From: Cryptomeria japonica
Taxonomy: Eukaryota > Streptophyta > Pinopsida > Cupressales > Cupressaceae
DNA: 64,000 nucleotides
Assembly (NCBI RefSeq): GCF_030272615.1
Contig: NC_081412.1
Location: 698,408,656 to 698,472,655, forward strand
Reading direction: 5' to 3'
Shown here: positions 11,020 through 23,568 of the stretch, piece after piece
How positions within the stretch are numbered: the stretch's first letter is position 1
Layout: each line of letters starts with the position of its first letter
Notes under the pieces: model-generated
Database searches by the model: none
What the model saw: only the letters and a program-made list of their open reading frames with translations
What the model was told of the DNA's origin: nothing
Made by a program: the position numbers and the translations under genes

Positions 11020-11960
11020 GCATCCCATTGAAAGTGGATATTTCTATGTAATAGACATGTAAAGGGATGACACTTATCTACCAATTGTGCAATGAATCTC
11101 TAAATTGATTGTAGGCACCCTTGTAATGTCCTTAACTGACTGATGTTCTTCAGAGGTGGCATGTCCATGATTGCTTTGACTTTCGCCAGATCTACTTCAA
11201 TGCCCTTGCTTGAGACAATGTATCCCAGGAGCTTCTCGGAGGTTACTCTAAAGACACATTTCTTTGGATTAAGTCGTACATGATATTGCTCTACTTTGTC
11301 AAAGATTTGACCCAGTATTTCTAGATGACCTTCTCTTGTTAATTATTTTGCTAGTAAGTCATCAATATAATCCTCCATTATAGTGCACATTAGGTCATGA
11401 AAGATGGGGTGTCATCATTCTCTGATATGTTGCCCCCGCATTTTTTAGACCAAATGGAATTACATTCCAACAATAGGTTCCCCATGGGCATGTGAAAGAA
11501 ACTTTATGTTGATCTTCTAGAGCAATCTTGATCGGGTCGTACCTTGAAAATCCATCCATAAGAGAAAGCATGGCATGACCCGCTGTGAGATCGACAATCA
11601 TGTTGATATTGTGTAAGAGTAAATCATCCTTCGGGCATGATTTGTTCAAATCTCTAAAGTCAGTACAGATACAGATGCCCCCATTAGGCTTTCCAATAGG
11701 TACAATGTTGGAGATCCAATCAGCATAATTAATTGGTCAGATGAAACCAACATCTAAGAGCTTTGTGAGTTTTGTCTTAACAAGAACAACAATTTGTGGG
11801 TGCATCTTTCTGAGATTTTGTTTTACCGGTTTAGCTCCTTCTACCATGGTGAGGTGATGCATGACCAAATCAGGATCTAGACCAGACATATTTGCATAAG
11901 ACCATGCAAAGTTGATTTGATGCTTCTGGAAGAATTCTACAAATTTTGGTTGTTCCTCTG
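11020..11960 (-). pseudogene. Gypsy reverse transcriptase, minus-strand element
   Basis: Reading the minus strand, the domain begins near 11750 with a WISNIVPIGKPNGGI block, then ICTDFRDLNKSCPKDD, LSLMDGFSRYDPI, TCPWGTYCWNVIPFGLKNAGATYQRMM and the catalytic MEDYIDDLLAK (YIDD near 11359-11370, intact). The thumb-like part follows with LNPKKCVF and KLLGYIVSSKGIEVD. These motifs are diagnostic of Ty3/gypsy RT. In-frame stops follow YIDDLLAK and occur further on, so the copy is dead. It lies between a long PR-RT linker and the RNase H pair. Confidence 0.85.
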
Positions 11961-11969
11961 GAGTGAGTA

Positions 11970-13640
11970 GAGATGCAAAATGTATTGGTGAGGAGTCTCA
12001 GGGGTCCGCACATTGAATTCCTTTGTTTCTTCGATTAGTATCGTCTATCTCTCCTGATTTGTACTAAAGGGGAGGATGTCAAACCTTTCATCCTTAGGCG
12101 CCTTAGAGAGGTTTTCACCTTCAGATACACTCTTTATTTTTACTTTTTTGAGATCAATAAGTGCCATTGTTTGGTTTTCACTAGAAGATCCATGTTTTAT
12201 TGTGATGTTTTTACAGTTGAAAGGTTTGGCATCCCCTCCAAACTATGTTGTGATATTAAGTTCAATGGCTAATCCAGTTTTGTGATCCTCGCTTGGTATG
12301 TTATCCCATAGTTCCAAAAAGTCAGTGATCGCCTCATCATTTTGGAATTGGTCAAGGAATAGGGGATTAGGTTGGTTCCATTTGATGAGTTCAGGATGGA
12401 TAATGGGAATTACCTCATCGATCAGGTTAAGTTCATGGGATGCATTAGTGAGGGTTCAAACATTATGGTGAAGGTCATTAATGGTACTCTCCCTGTCAGA
12501 ATCAGGCATAGGATGTGATGTAGGGTCTATGGAAGGTGCTTCCAGTTCAAGAACCCAGGAGGTTTTAATCTGTACCTCTCCATAAATAGGGATTTCTTTG
12601 CGAGGTGGAGGTGGTGATGTGTCTTCCTCGTCTAAAGTATTGAGATTTAGTGTATCAAATTCCCACTCATATGAGTCAGTTTTTGAATCACTCTCTAACA
12701 TCCTATTACTATACTAGTCTGGGGTATCCTTTGTATTGAAGAGTGTTTTTGTTATGGGTGTATGCACTTTTATAGGTGGGATTGTTGGTGCTGCCAGTAG
12801 GATTACAAGAGTTGTTGATGTTGTTGGTGCTGTTGGTAGGATTATCAGTGTCGTTGAATCTTCTATTGGGAGTATCGGTGTTGTTGGTGGTACTGCTATT
12901 TTTGATATAATTATTAGTGCTATTGAGGCTACCAATGGTACTGATGATGCTGATGGAGTGATGGGGTTTGTTGATGTTGTGGGTGCTACTGTTGCTGATT
13001 TGATTATCAGTCTTGTTGGTGCAGTGGATGTGAGTGATGTTATTTATTTAATTATCAGCCTTGTTGGTGCAATTGATGCCATGACTTCTACTAATAGGAT
13101 TATCAGTTTTTTTGGTGCAGTGGGTTTTGTTGGTGCCGTAGAGATAATCAAGGAGAGACTCCTTGGAGTAACTGTTTGATACATGGTTTTGCTGGGTTTA
13201 CCTTCGAATCTGAGATTAGGAAGAGCTTCTTTTTGAAAGCCTAATCCAGTGTTATCTTTGGGTTTCAACTCAGGCTGCAAGGGCTCGAGTCATCCTTGTT
13301 TGCAATATCCCAAAGCACTCTGACCATCATAGCTCATTATTTGCATAATGGTGAGGCCTTTGCCATATTTATCAGTAGGAATCTTAGCCTGTGGGATTTC
13401 TGTGGTGATAGGGTCTTTGTAGATCCATTTTGATAGGTCCTCGTCTCTGGTTTCCTCTTCCGGACTTTTACTAGGGATGAATTGCGCCAAAGTGCATGCC
13501 TTCTTAGTTGATGGTAGTTGAAGAAAATTTTGAGGCTTTCCATGAGTTCTAGGGGAAATGGGTAATTGCCCAACATAAAAGAGTTGGCTTAGGTTATATT
13601 CCCTAGGACCTTCCTCTGCCATTTTCATTTTCAACTTCTC
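11970..13640 (-). pseudogene. PR-RT linker region of the minus-strand gypsy pol
   Basis: Several minus-strand frames (13634-13290, 13280-13044, 12935-12714, 12701-12456) cover the stretch between protease and RT. They encode charged, low-complexity or Thr/Pro/Ile-rich protein without a known domain. A repeat-rich part (about 12780-13150) reads on the minus strand as runs of APTRLIIK- and TTSTTLVI-like segments. Long linkers here are common in Tat/Athila-type elements. Frames change several times, so the region is decayed. The long plus-strand frame at 12736-13179 is the antisense of this repeat. Confidence 0.5.
12780..13150. repeat. Degenerate repeat with ATTATCAGT-TTGTTGGTGC core
   Basis: On the plus strand, variants of GATTATCAGTCTTGTTGGTGC recur about six times at irregular spacing inside the PR-RT linker of the minus-strand element. 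The repeat probably arose in the coding sequence by slippage. Confidence 0.55.
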
Positions 13641-13691
13641 TTGCTTTGGTATAGGGGTGACTGAGCTAGAAAGAGAGGCTGGATTAACATA

Positions 13692-14234
13692 TCATGTGGA
13701 CGAGATGGCTTCTCTGTTGTTAGGAATGGTGATCTCTAGCTGATGGTTAATATTGTTACAATATGCAAATGGATTTGCATCGCCAAGGATTGTAATTTCT
13801 ACACCGTTATGGAGAAACTTGATACACTGATGATAGGTGGATGGAATGGCTTGTATGATGTGTATCCAAGGTCTTCCTAACAACAAATTATGTGGCAGAG
13901 GAAGGTCTGGAACTTGATAGATGATGTGCTTCACCACTTGGCCCATTCTGATTGGTAACACGATAGCTCCTTTGGAAGAACGCTCTGCATCATCATAGGC
14001 TTTAATGGATAAATTTTTGTGGGGGCCTATTGATTCAACTGCATATCCTAATTCTATGACCAACTGCAAGGTACACATGTTCAGGCCAACTCCATTGTCA
14101 ATTAAGACTTGCATGATTCTATGTTGGTTGACAAATCCTTCAATGTGAAGGGATGCGTTATGTGGTTGTTGGAATGGAGCGTTGTCACTTTTGGAAAAAG
14201 TGAGGCATGGCGATGACCTGAGACTGCCAACCAT
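13692..14234 (-). pseudogene. Gypsy aspartic protease, minus-strand element
   Basis: This open stretch of 180 codons carries a retropepsin-like domain: SLHIEGFVNQHRIMQVLIDNG, with the active-site Asp in the variant DNG instead of DTG/DSG, then hydrophobic strands and the second conserved block LLLGRPWIH. Plant Tat/Athila proteases often show D-N-G, so this alone is not a defect. The enzyme would cut the Gag-Pol polyprotein. The frame is intact within the domain, but gag and RT on either side are broken. The called ATG is probably an internal Met, as protease is normally made as part of the polyprotein. Confidence 0.75.
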
Positions 14235-14543
14235 GGATTGAAATTGATCTATATTAAGTTTGGCAGGGATAGACGCTTCTTGGAAAGATTAATCCAAGAT
14301 TGTTTTATGTGATGGGGATAAGCACAAAATCTCTAATATAGATATAAGTGTGGGAATCTTATCTAACTGCTCCACAAGATTATACTAATTGGGGATGGAT
14401 GTTGTTCCTTGTGGAGTTTCTTTAATAGTTATCTTTCTATGATGCGTAACAACATTGCAGGCATGGTTCAGATCTTTGATGGTGAGGGTTGCAATTTATT
14501 CATCGACGTCATAGAGGTGATTCACAGTATAATTATAGGTAGC

Positions 14544-16053
14544 TCATGTATAATTAGTTGTATCTGTGTTTTGCCCTGAGGTGGAAGGACCCCTTTGATC
14601 TTGTGATGGAAGCAGATTCTTGAACTTGAGATGATCATCATTTGAGGTTTTTGGGTCGTATCCTTTGATTTCAATTTCTCTTCGATCAATAAGATCTTGA
14701 ACAAGATCTTTCAGTCTATGGCAATTACTCATTTTATGCCCTTTACCTTGGTGGAATTCACAATGTTCATTATCTCTCCACCATGGAGGTTTGACCTTTT
14801 GGTTTATAGTTTTGTTGTCGTTGTGTTGCTTCCTCTTGTGGCGCATTGCGAGCTTGATTTTGTGGAGGAGAAATGGTGTTGTTTTTAGGAGGGGGTTTTT
14901 GCCCCGCAAATTTGACCATAGGTTGTGCAATTTTTATGGTCCTTGTATCTACGACCCCGTCATTGATGATGTTCTTGTTCTTATTCCAAAAGTTGGGTTT
15001 ATCATTGTTAAAATGTGGGCGATGACCATCTTTGAGTTCATTGTATATTTTAATAAGTCCCTTTTTGGTAAGGGCCCATTCACATTTTAATCTCTGGGTG
15101 ATCATGTCTTCAAAGGACTCTGTGCCCTTCATGTCTAGATGGAATTCCATTTCATCATTCAAGTTGGAAATAAATATTTCCACTAGCTCTTATTCAGGTA
15201 GATGAAGAGAACATCTACTAGATAGTTGCTTCCACCGTTGTAGGAAAGCTGAAAATAGCTCCCCTGGCTTTTGTTTGGTATTGCACAAATCTGCCATGAT
15301 AACATCACGTTCTATGTTGTGTGAATAATACGCAATGAACTTTTGGACTAGTTCCTTAAATTTCCTAATGCCGCTTGGTAATCAGGAAAACCATTGCGTG
15401 GTTGTTCTCCCCAAACTCTGAGGAAAGAGGTGCATTAGATAAGTGTCTTCATAAGCTACTTCTAGGCAAGTTGAGTGAAATTCCTAGATATGATCTTTAG
15501 GGTCTCCATTTCCTCGATACTTTTCAAACTTAGGTGTTTCAAACCCTCATGGAAAAGGTGGCATATGTAGGTTCCTATCAAAGGGATAGGGATAAATATC
15601 ATTAAGTGAAAATTGGGCAGTCTTCACACCACTGTGGAGTTGTTAAGCAAGATTCTTAACTTGTTGTCTCAATATGTCTATTTCGGTAGGAGGAGGAGGT
15701 GGGGGATTTCTTTGTTTAAGGTCATATTAGAAGTAATCTTGACCTCTTCCACCCTCATTATGGCTATGGTGTTCTTATGTTTGTCATATTTGTGCGGTAT
15801 CAAAATCAGAGGGTAGTTTAGCACCCTCTTGAGAAAGTCTTAAAAAATGAGCATCTGCGTTGTTTTTGAGGATTTCATCGAAAAGTCGATTGAACCTGGG
15901 ATTATGTTGCACTCTTTATATTGCTTCAAGAGTTGGAGTACTAGAATCTTCATCATTTGGACCTCCTCCAATGGCTTCTTGAAAGTCATTGAGGTTTTCA
16001 TCCTCCTCTTCTTCGATCTCTAGTTGTCTAGTTTTTGATTTGGTGTGAGCCAT
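14544..16053 (-). pseudogene. Gypsy gag, minus-strand element, decayed
   Basis: The probable start is ATG 16053 (MAHTKSKTRQLEIEEEE). The matrix/capsid-like core follows in broken frames: IYPYPFDRNLHMPPFP, FETPKFEKYRGNGDP, LMHLFPQSLGRT and FLQRWKQLSSRCS. Next come MEIFISNLNDEMEF and a nucleocapsid zinc motif CEFHQGKGHKMSNC (C-x2-H-x4-H-x4-C) near 14720-14770. The same blocks in the same order occur in the intact gag at 61915, so the two belong to one lineage. Several stops and at least one frameshift (around 14800-14900) kill it. Gag would package element RNA into virus-like particles. Confidence 0.8.
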
Positions 16054-18359
16054 TTTGTTTGAAAGTTGTTTGAGGTTGGTGAAAGTGATTATGAGTTGGT
16101 GATGGGATGAAAGATAAGTGTTTTGTGAAGTGTTTAGAAGATGGATCTCTAACACTGAAGGTTGGATGTTACCAAAGTTCTTTGTGAATTTCTCTTTGTG
16201 TTGTCAACAATGTTGATGTGATAAGCTATAGAAAGGTCTGAGATGTGTTACAAACCAAGATACCTAGTAATGAGAGGATGCACTCATAGACTAGTTTTAA
16301 CCTACGTAGAAATGCCTCTTAGGATTATTTATCCTAGATATAGAGACACTCTAAAAAGTTATCTGTTGTTTTGATTTAAGTAATATCTAAAAATAACTTA
16401 GGACAAGACATTTTTATGTTTTGAGAGTTGAATGGATTGATGATGTATGAATGTGAGTGGATAGAATATGGACCTCAATAAAAAATTTGTGTCACAAAGG
16501 GGAGTTCTTCTTCCTCTTCTCGCTTAGGGGTTGGTGGTTCTTCTCAAGCTATGTTATATGTAATGCAGATGTGTGGAAATAAAGCAGGGTTGATTTTTCC
16601 TCCTTTATTTTTGTGATAACTCAAAGCTCTATACTGAGTAAAAGGTCTATTTTTAAAAGGCTCTTTATCGAACTCGTTGGATTTTTCTTGAAGATATAGA
16701 TGCATATGGCGCAAGAAGGCTTTGTGTGAGATAAAAATTTGTCTATTGAGATAAAAAAATTTCCTTCTTTTGATAAAATCCTTTGAACTCAATGGTCTTT
16801 TCTTCTAATTGATATGTTGATGAAGATTCCTCTTTCTCATGATTTGAATGATGGTCATATAATTTGATATCTTGTTTTCCCTTTGTTTGATATTTTTGAT
16901 GGTCAAATGTTTGATGAAAAATTGTGTTGGATGAAGACTTGGTTTTGAATTTCTTTGACAAGAAAACAAATCAAGCACACAAACACAATAATTTTGCCTC
17001 AAAAGGCACAAATAGGTGTGGGTCTAAATCAACCCAATCTTTGAACTTTTTGACCCCTTTTCAAATGTTTTTGTATGTTTTTCCAAAAGCCTGAAATCGG
17101 CTCAAATTATCATTGATCTGACAAAAAATGAAGATAATTCTAACACACTTTATCCCTAAGGTCAAATGGCCAGTTGCGATAATTTCAGCCCACATCTTGA
17201 TATTTCTTCAACTTTGGTACTACATACCTTATGAATCTCGCCGTAGAAGGTAAGGATGTGATATACTAAGTCTTATGTGAGCATAACAGATAGATGATCC
17301 CTATGATGGGGGAGTCACCACTTTTATCAAGCTACAAGTAGCCTTTAAAAAAGCCATGTTTCTACTCAAGGAAATATGTATGGTGAGTTCTTGGGAGCAA
17401 AACCATCTATGCTCTTGCACTGAACTTCTCACAAATATCCTCAATCAATAGAACGGGTGGGCTTCTAAATAAAAAGGTGTCTAGTAATGTTTGATGTTTT
17501 TGGACATGAGTTCATTCTCCAATGACTCACTTAAGAGCCTTGTAACTTGTGGTGGGGCCCATATGTCCTTTCGGCAAGTTACACTGTAGGAACAACTATA
17601 CCCAAGGCTACAACTTTCGCTCTCACCTGATTTCTATAGTAGCTCGAAGGATTTACCACACGAGGTCATTCCCAATAGTGATGTGTCTCTTGGCAGGCCT
17701 ATCTTAAAAAGATAAAATTTTGAGTGTTACTAGCGCTTTTCTCTTGCACCTAGGACCACAAAATCCAAGGGAGAGGATAGTGTGTGTTAGAAGTAGGACC
17801 ACTCGACAAAACTTTGCACAAGTGTGCCAAACACTGAAAACACTTGTTCTTTTTAACCAATTTATAGCAATGTTATCTAAAATCTATTTGGAGATGTTGC
17901 TCCAACAATCATGGTGTTCTTTTTAACTTCAAGGCAAAGTGTTGTTGATCTAGGAACTTGAAATCCTGGTCAACTGAATTTGAAGCACATTTTCTTGAAG
18001 TAAAGCTGAGCTAAAAACAAAATTTTGACAAATTGGGTGTTCTTTTTAACTTGCAAAATGACAATTGTTTGTGATTTTTAGCTTGATGCAAGAAATAAAA
18101 GTTTGTTTTGTCTAGTTTTAAACTGAAAATGAAATGATTCCTAACTTGCAAGAAAATAAAATTTGGTGGGTTTGAGTTTGTGGTTCTTTTTACCTTGACA
18201 AGTGAGGTTCTTTTTAAAGTCCAAATTTAAGAGATGTGATTCATTTTTAGGACCCAAAAGGAAATGTGAAGTTAATTCTTTTAAGCCAAAAGAGAAAGTA
18301 AATTCATTTCATTCCAACTTTAAAGACAAAGTTAGTAAAAAATAATTTTACTTCCTAAT
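16054..18359. other. Non-coding; probable 5' leader of the minus-strand gypsy element
   Basis: No gene is convincing here. The related element at 58781 has 2.35 kb between primer site and gag, so this 2.3-kb stretch can be the equivalent leader, read on the minus strand. I found no primer site matching the GGCACGCCCGGTGGGAC type and no LTR border. The 5' LTR was probably lost where the LTR at 18360 now begins. A GTTCTTTTTAACTT-like motif recurs at 17845, 17916, 18039, 18183 and 18207. Confidence 0.35.
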
Positions 18360-19212
18360 TGTTAGTCCACCCGTAAGTCTTCCTTTTTAAAAAAAATATA
18401 TTCTAATTTGCGGGTTGTCTTTTTGTGCCTTTTGTTCTATCGAGTCATTTGTCCTCTTCATATTTGAACCGTTGAACTCTTTTTCAAAAGGTTCAAAGGT
18501 TCAAGGTTTAAAGCACAATGTTTAAAAAGAAAAATTCAGTTGTTCTAGTCCTCGTTACCAAAATTTCAAACGCGTTCACTTGGTCTTCGGTCATTGAAGT
18601 TTTGAACCCATTGAAACTCATGTTCAAGTGGTTCAAAGGTTCAAGGTTCAATATTGCCTTTTAATGAGTTGCGACAATGTATTGTTATATGACGAGTGCG
18701 GGTCTTTCTTTTTATGTTAATTTGATATGCAGTCTTGAACCTTGAACCAAATTTCAAGCAGTTCAAGTGGTTCAAGGTTCACTTTAATTATTCCTTTTTC
18801 TTTGTCGCTCATTCCCGGTGTTGTTTATATGCCGACCGTTACTGTTTTATTGCTTAAATGAAGTTGAACCATTGAACGTCGTGTTCAAGAGGTTCAAGGT
18901 TCATAAGTCCTTTTCAAACTAATCCAAAAAGATTTTTGGTGGAAACAAAAGCGACATGACAAGAAGGAATATTCCCTTATTCAATTTTTTGAAATTCTAA
19001 ATGTGGAAAGTAATCATGACAATATCAAATTTCTTGTGCCAGAGTGATGGCTAATTAAGAAGGTGTCAGGTTTGTCATTTCACCATTACTCCACATGCTT
19101 GAAGTAAATCATGATGAAGCGTGTGCAACACAATTGATCTTTGCTTGTCTGATTAAGGGAAGATGTATAAGCTTATTTCCATATTTAGGAGGGTTGCAGT
19201 TGCCTACCTTCA
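18360..19212 (+). repeat. LTR, G2 family, copy A (5' LTR of an ORF1-bearing element)
   Basis: The 853-bp unit starts TGTTAGTCCACCCG. The LTR at 47441-48293 starts the same way and is also 853 bp. Similarity between the two begins exactly at this TG and the flanks left of it are unrelated, which marks a true LTR edge. The end is placed at CTTCA, 6 bp before a possible primer site. The two LTRs differ at roughly 60 positions by eye (about 7%). The left flank is CTAAT; no matching target duplication is seen on the other side. It holds four palindrome-bearing repeats (18464-18903). Confidence 0.75.
18464..18903 (+). repeat. Four ~133-bp LTR subrepeats, each with a TTGAACC/GGTTCAA palindrome
   Basis: Palindromic cores begin at 18464, 18602, 18735 and 18864 (spacing 138, 133, 129). 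In each, a left arm TTGAACCNTTGAAC faces a right arm of GTTCAAG-GGTTCAAGGTTC type, so the transcript can fold into a hairpin. Spacer sequence between cores has diverged far more than the arms. The same four cores are in the LTR at 47441, and the last three in the partial LTR at 50462. Confidence 0.8.
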
Positions 19213-19218
19213 ATTAAT

Positions 19219-19236
19219 TGGAGGCGTCAAAGGTAA
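19219..19236 (+). other. Possible primer-binding site, G2 family copy A
   Basis: TGGAGGCGTCAAAGGTAA lies 6 bp after the proposed LTR end. The copies at 48300 (TGGAGGCGTCGAAGG) and 51167 (TGGAGGCGCCGAAGG) agree closely. It starts with TGG as required. I cannot name the tRNA. Confidence 0.35.
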
Positions 19237-19490
19237 ATCCAACACTGTCCTCCAGAAGAAATTCCAGTTTTCATGGTGTTATTGGTTAAGTTCAGTTGTC
19301 TTCTCCTATGTTGTGTTTCTTTGTGCACTCAAGTTTTATCAGTATAGAAAAGGGGGAGATCCGAAAAACTGTTGGGGTAGCATATTGTATTATTGTTATA
19401 ATTTCTTGATTAAGGGAATAGATTGTTAAAATGAGGCTTGTGCTACCAAAGCTTGACTAAACCTCATGTCTAGTGAGTATCTTGCCGGAA

Positions 19491-22400
19491 ATGGAAGACA
19501 CCTCCTTAGTTCATATAGATTTGGGGAATTTCCTTGAAAGGACTAAGAATCCTTAGGCCGAGTCACTAATGGAGAAGATAGTTAAGAGTGGTCTTGTGGA
19601 AGCTATTGCATTTCCATGAGCTGCGCAGTGTCCAGAGTTAGAGTTGTCTTGTATGAACAGATATGATTATGAGAATAGATGTATCAGAACTAGTGATGGT
19701 AAAGTGTTAGTTTATATTAACAAGGAAATGGTGATGGCGACAATGGGAATTCTGCATAAAGTGGAGTATGAGGATTGGACCATAGGAAATTCATAAGCCT
19801 ATTTCTCAGAGAAGAAGAGCAAGTACATAAGTGTAATTGCAAGAAATTGGCTCTTGAGGGTTTAGAAAGGAGGATCCTGACTACCCAAATCCTTAACCAG
19901 AGAATACCTCATCACTGAGGTGCGGGATATTGTTGTGCTTTTAAATAGAGTAAAAGGGAATTCACATTCCTTCTATTGGGAAGATTGGATATACTTTTCA
20001 TCCAAGTAGTTCTCTCTAGTGACAGATTTCTGGATTGGTCTCAGGTAATTGTGGAGAGGTTGCATGAAGGGCTAAGCAACTTTGTGGGTATGAGTGGGTT
20101 TTACATGTCTTCTTACCTATTTTATATTTTAGCCTGCACAAAGGATTAGCCTGGATTACCCAATGAACCTTGGATTGATGGAATGAGGGTTTATAATTTT
20201 TATCCTTTGTTACAACAACAGAGATATGTTGAACAAATTGACAAATGGAATGGAGTCTTTGCGGGAAGATTGACCTTTGAACTCCAGGGTAATGCCAACA
20301 AGAGAATGTCCGCAGAGGCTATGGAGGTAGTGAGTATTTATGGAAGCTTATTTATCTAGTTTCCATGGTTCACTTACATACAGGTAGGTGGTTTTGAAGG
20401 CCAACCATTCAAACTACCTAGGTACACCTTTGATAACTTCGTAATTACAAAGTTGAGTAGGAAACTAGCCCATATAGATAAAAGATTAGGGGAAAAAGGA
20501 GAATCTGGGGTGGTTTTTCCCGTTGAGCTTAGGTATTACAGTTGCAAATCGGTATCGGATGCCTTGAATCTAGAAGTCGAGTTCAAAAGGATGAACCTGC
20601 AACCATATGTAGCCAGGCGAACTTTTGACAGCAATGGTTATGCAAGGGAGAACCTTAACATAGACAGTCATTTCTGCCATGAACCCCAGATAGAAGATTA
20701 TTGGGAAAATTGCAAGGATGAGCATGAAGTGAGAAAGAGGCCATGGTCAATATTTACTTTGCATCAGATAGTTGTCTTGAGGTTCCCAATTAATACATTA
20801 GGTGTATTGGTAGATATAGAGGAAGATGTCCTGGACCCTGAATTTGGTACTGAGATTGAAGGGAAACCGATTCAAGAAACTACTAGAACAAAAAAGAAGA
20901 TCATAGCATTCAAACAAGGACCTTCAATGTTGTCAAGAGAACAGAGAGATGGCTGAGGAAACTAAAATTCAAAGAGGGTTCTTGCATTTCACCACACGAA
21001 TCAGGAAGTGATTCACACATCCTGGTTCAATCTCCTATTTTTACCAGTAATAAAAGTGTTGATATTGCAGGTGTCTCAAAGCCCATTGTAGAGAAAATAT
21101 AGCCAAGAAGGTCAAGAAGGTCGCCATCCAGTCTTACAGCTGCCCAAGTAACTCGGTCAAGAAACAAGAAGAAGAGTAGAGAGCCTGTTCTCCAATAGGT
21201 CATAGTGGATTTAGACCCTAGTGAAGAGCCTGAACAAATAATGGACTCACCGGATCAAAGTGAACCTGGGATACAAGAAATGGATACAAATGAAGGGGTA
21301 GGAACTCAAAAGGATCCGATGAATGCCCTGGTAATTGTTACTTCCCTAGTTACATAGGTCACCCCACCACCTAAAGGATCTACCAATGCTCCAAGATGGC
21401 TAGAAGCCGCCATTGGAAAGAAAAGGAGTGTGGTGCCGGTCGCCATCCCATTGGAGGACATGGTTAGTAAATGCTTAGGAAAAGCACTAAAGCCTAAAAA
21501 GCTCAAAACACAAGCGATGCTCAATGTGGATGACACAACATGACACTAGACAACTAAATTGGCCAAGCCCATTCCTGGGTGAGATGCAGATAAGGCCACA
21601 GAGGAAGATTTTATTGTGGAGAAAATAGATTTGGGCATCACATCATGGGTCATGGATGTAAAACATTTAGAATCTTCTACAAAGAGGATAATCTCCAAGA
21701 CTTGGAAAGATGAAAAAGACAAGAGAAATGAAACAAATGGTTGCACAAATGGCAGGGTACATCATTCTATTCATAATGCAAATCCTCAACCATTGTCACA
21801 GATACCAATGTCATTTGATCCTAAGTCCCTAGCAAACCAGAAGATGCTTGATCAAGTTCAAAGGAACAATGTACTGATAGAGATGTTCAACAAATGGCTG
21901 GATCTAATAAGTTAACAAGGATCAAAATATATTACTAATTTGGACAAGGTTTATAAAGATGCAGAAACTATGAGTAAGGAACTTGAGCTAGAGACAGTGG
22001 CCTAGGAAAAGGAAAGGGTCAAGTGGGTAGCAATTTTCACACAAATGAATGATGTTCAGAGGTATGGATTGATGAAGTTATTAGTCGAGAAACCGGAAGA
22101 GAACCTAGATAATAATGTGCTATATGTGTCAAAGAAAAACATGGAGTGGTGCAACTCAATCATCGGGTAGGGTCGTGAAGAATCCATTAAGCTACTCACG
22201 GGACTGATTGACTTGATTGACACTATACAAAAGGACCTTAAATGTATTGATATCTAGCTCATGAAGGAGGGAGCTAAGGTGATTGAGGAAGTTGCAGACA
22301 TGATCAAATTCTTTCAAGATAGAGTTCATTCCATTTAGACCACTAAATCTTTGACTACCGATGATTTTTTGAAAGTAGCAAGGACTGAATATATGCTCAT

Positions 22401-22613
22401 TGTCTGTTCAGATCACTTGGAGGTTCACAAGGCAAAGGTCACACAGGTGAATATGGACAAGGATGTGTGGAAGCAGAGGATCATACACATTGGCTTGCCC
22501 TATTTCCAAGTTATCCTGAACTTTTCGACTGCACACCTTGAATGGCGAGGATCCGCGATAAAATAGGACAAGCCCGTAACTTTCTCAGTTGTGGAAGATG
22601 CTGCTTAGTTATG
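19491..22613 (+). pseudogene. ORF1, G2 family, copy A, decayed
   Basis: The start is ATG 19491 (MEDTSLVHIDLGNFLE), the same start as in copies B (48572) and C (51438). The full-length frame is about 1,045 codons. Layout: a globular N-terminal half with IRTSDGKVLVYIN, PHKVEYEDWTIGNS, NSHSFYWEDW and LPNEPWIDGMRVYDFYPLLQ; a basic segment near codon 560 (SRRSPSSLTAAQVTRSRNKK), like a nuclear localisation signal; then a helical, probably coiled-coil C-terminal third (ETVAXEKERVKW). Many stops and shifts are present. Several TAG codons here are CAG in B or C, for example at the PRRSRR segment. It lies 270 bp after the possible primer site. No enzyme motif is seen. It resembles the extra ORF1 of Ogre-like elements in position only. 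Confidence 0.65.
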
Positions 22614-23565
22614 CTACAATGAAATGTCGGCTTTCCAGCTGCTATTAGTTTATTTTTCTTTTGTTTCATCCAAACGGTTTCTTTCACTAAGGTGAAAGTA
22701 AATGTTATTTGCTAATTAAGTAAAAACTATGGCCTGGTGGCTATTTAAGCTGAAAAGCTTGCTTTTGAATAGGTTCTGAAATTGTGATTTTGGAAACAAT
22801 AGAAGAGTTTTTTATAAGAATTATGGATAATGAAGTAATGACTGATTATTAATGAAATGATGAGACATCTTTGGATCTGTGCATTCTGAGATTCTTAATT
22901 TTTCTTAGGTTGTTATGTGGGCACAATTTAATCTCAAAATCAGTTATCTCTGCATTTCTTTTCTGTTCATATTTATTACAGATTGTTGGATGACTCGCAG
23001 GTTGTTAATCAACTTGATCCCCCTTGCCCTGTGAGGCATGAGAGAGTCTTGATTAAGTTGCTAGTTTCTCATGTTGAGTTCCCATTTTGTTTTGAATGTA
23101 TGCAGATCAGAGTCTGTGAACTCTTCTTTGAGCAATTTCTTAGAAAATTTAGGTGTTTATTGTGTGGATGGATAAATGCTGAAGCCTTTTCAATACTTTC
23201 TGGTTAAAAGTGTTATAAAGAGAAATCAATTGTATAGTTAATTCATTGTAAATCATATGAGGAGCTACCCTCTAATGCAGAGTTTGAATTATCCTTAATT
23301 CTTCCAACTGTTGGTATTTTTCTTTCTTTCTAAAGGGGTACAATGGAGTCACAATTTTGCTTAAGAAGTTAATAATTAAAGTTTCAAGAAGGAGACAATT
23401 TTTTTTACCAACACTAATCTAACTCTTGAAAATCCTACAATGGGGTTAGTCAAAAACTTGAACAAAAAGAAACCAGTCAGTGAAAAAGGAATTTTTAGTG
23501 GGCTTCCACAAGCCTAAACTTTGATTTTTTTCGGTTACAAATTTTTTTTTACAAATCTCTGTTAC
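22614..23565 (+). other. Non-coding spacer after ORF1, copy A
   Basis: No gene. Sequence is shared with 54581-55392 in copy C. A block of about 158 bp at 22608-22766 is missing from copy C; the loss lies between short GCT repeats and looks like a deletion in C. The segment leads into the phased motif array at 23569. Confidence 0.6.
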
Positions 23566-23568
23566 AAT

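Noticed and set aside
12736-13179. A 147-codon plus-strand frame rich in Gly, Val and Ala
   Set aside because: It is antisense to the PR-RT linker of the minus-strand gypsy element and arises from a degenerate repeat.
19163-19429. An 88-codon frame near the LTR end in copy A
   Set aside because: It spans the LTR end and leader, is not open in copies B and C, and has no motif.
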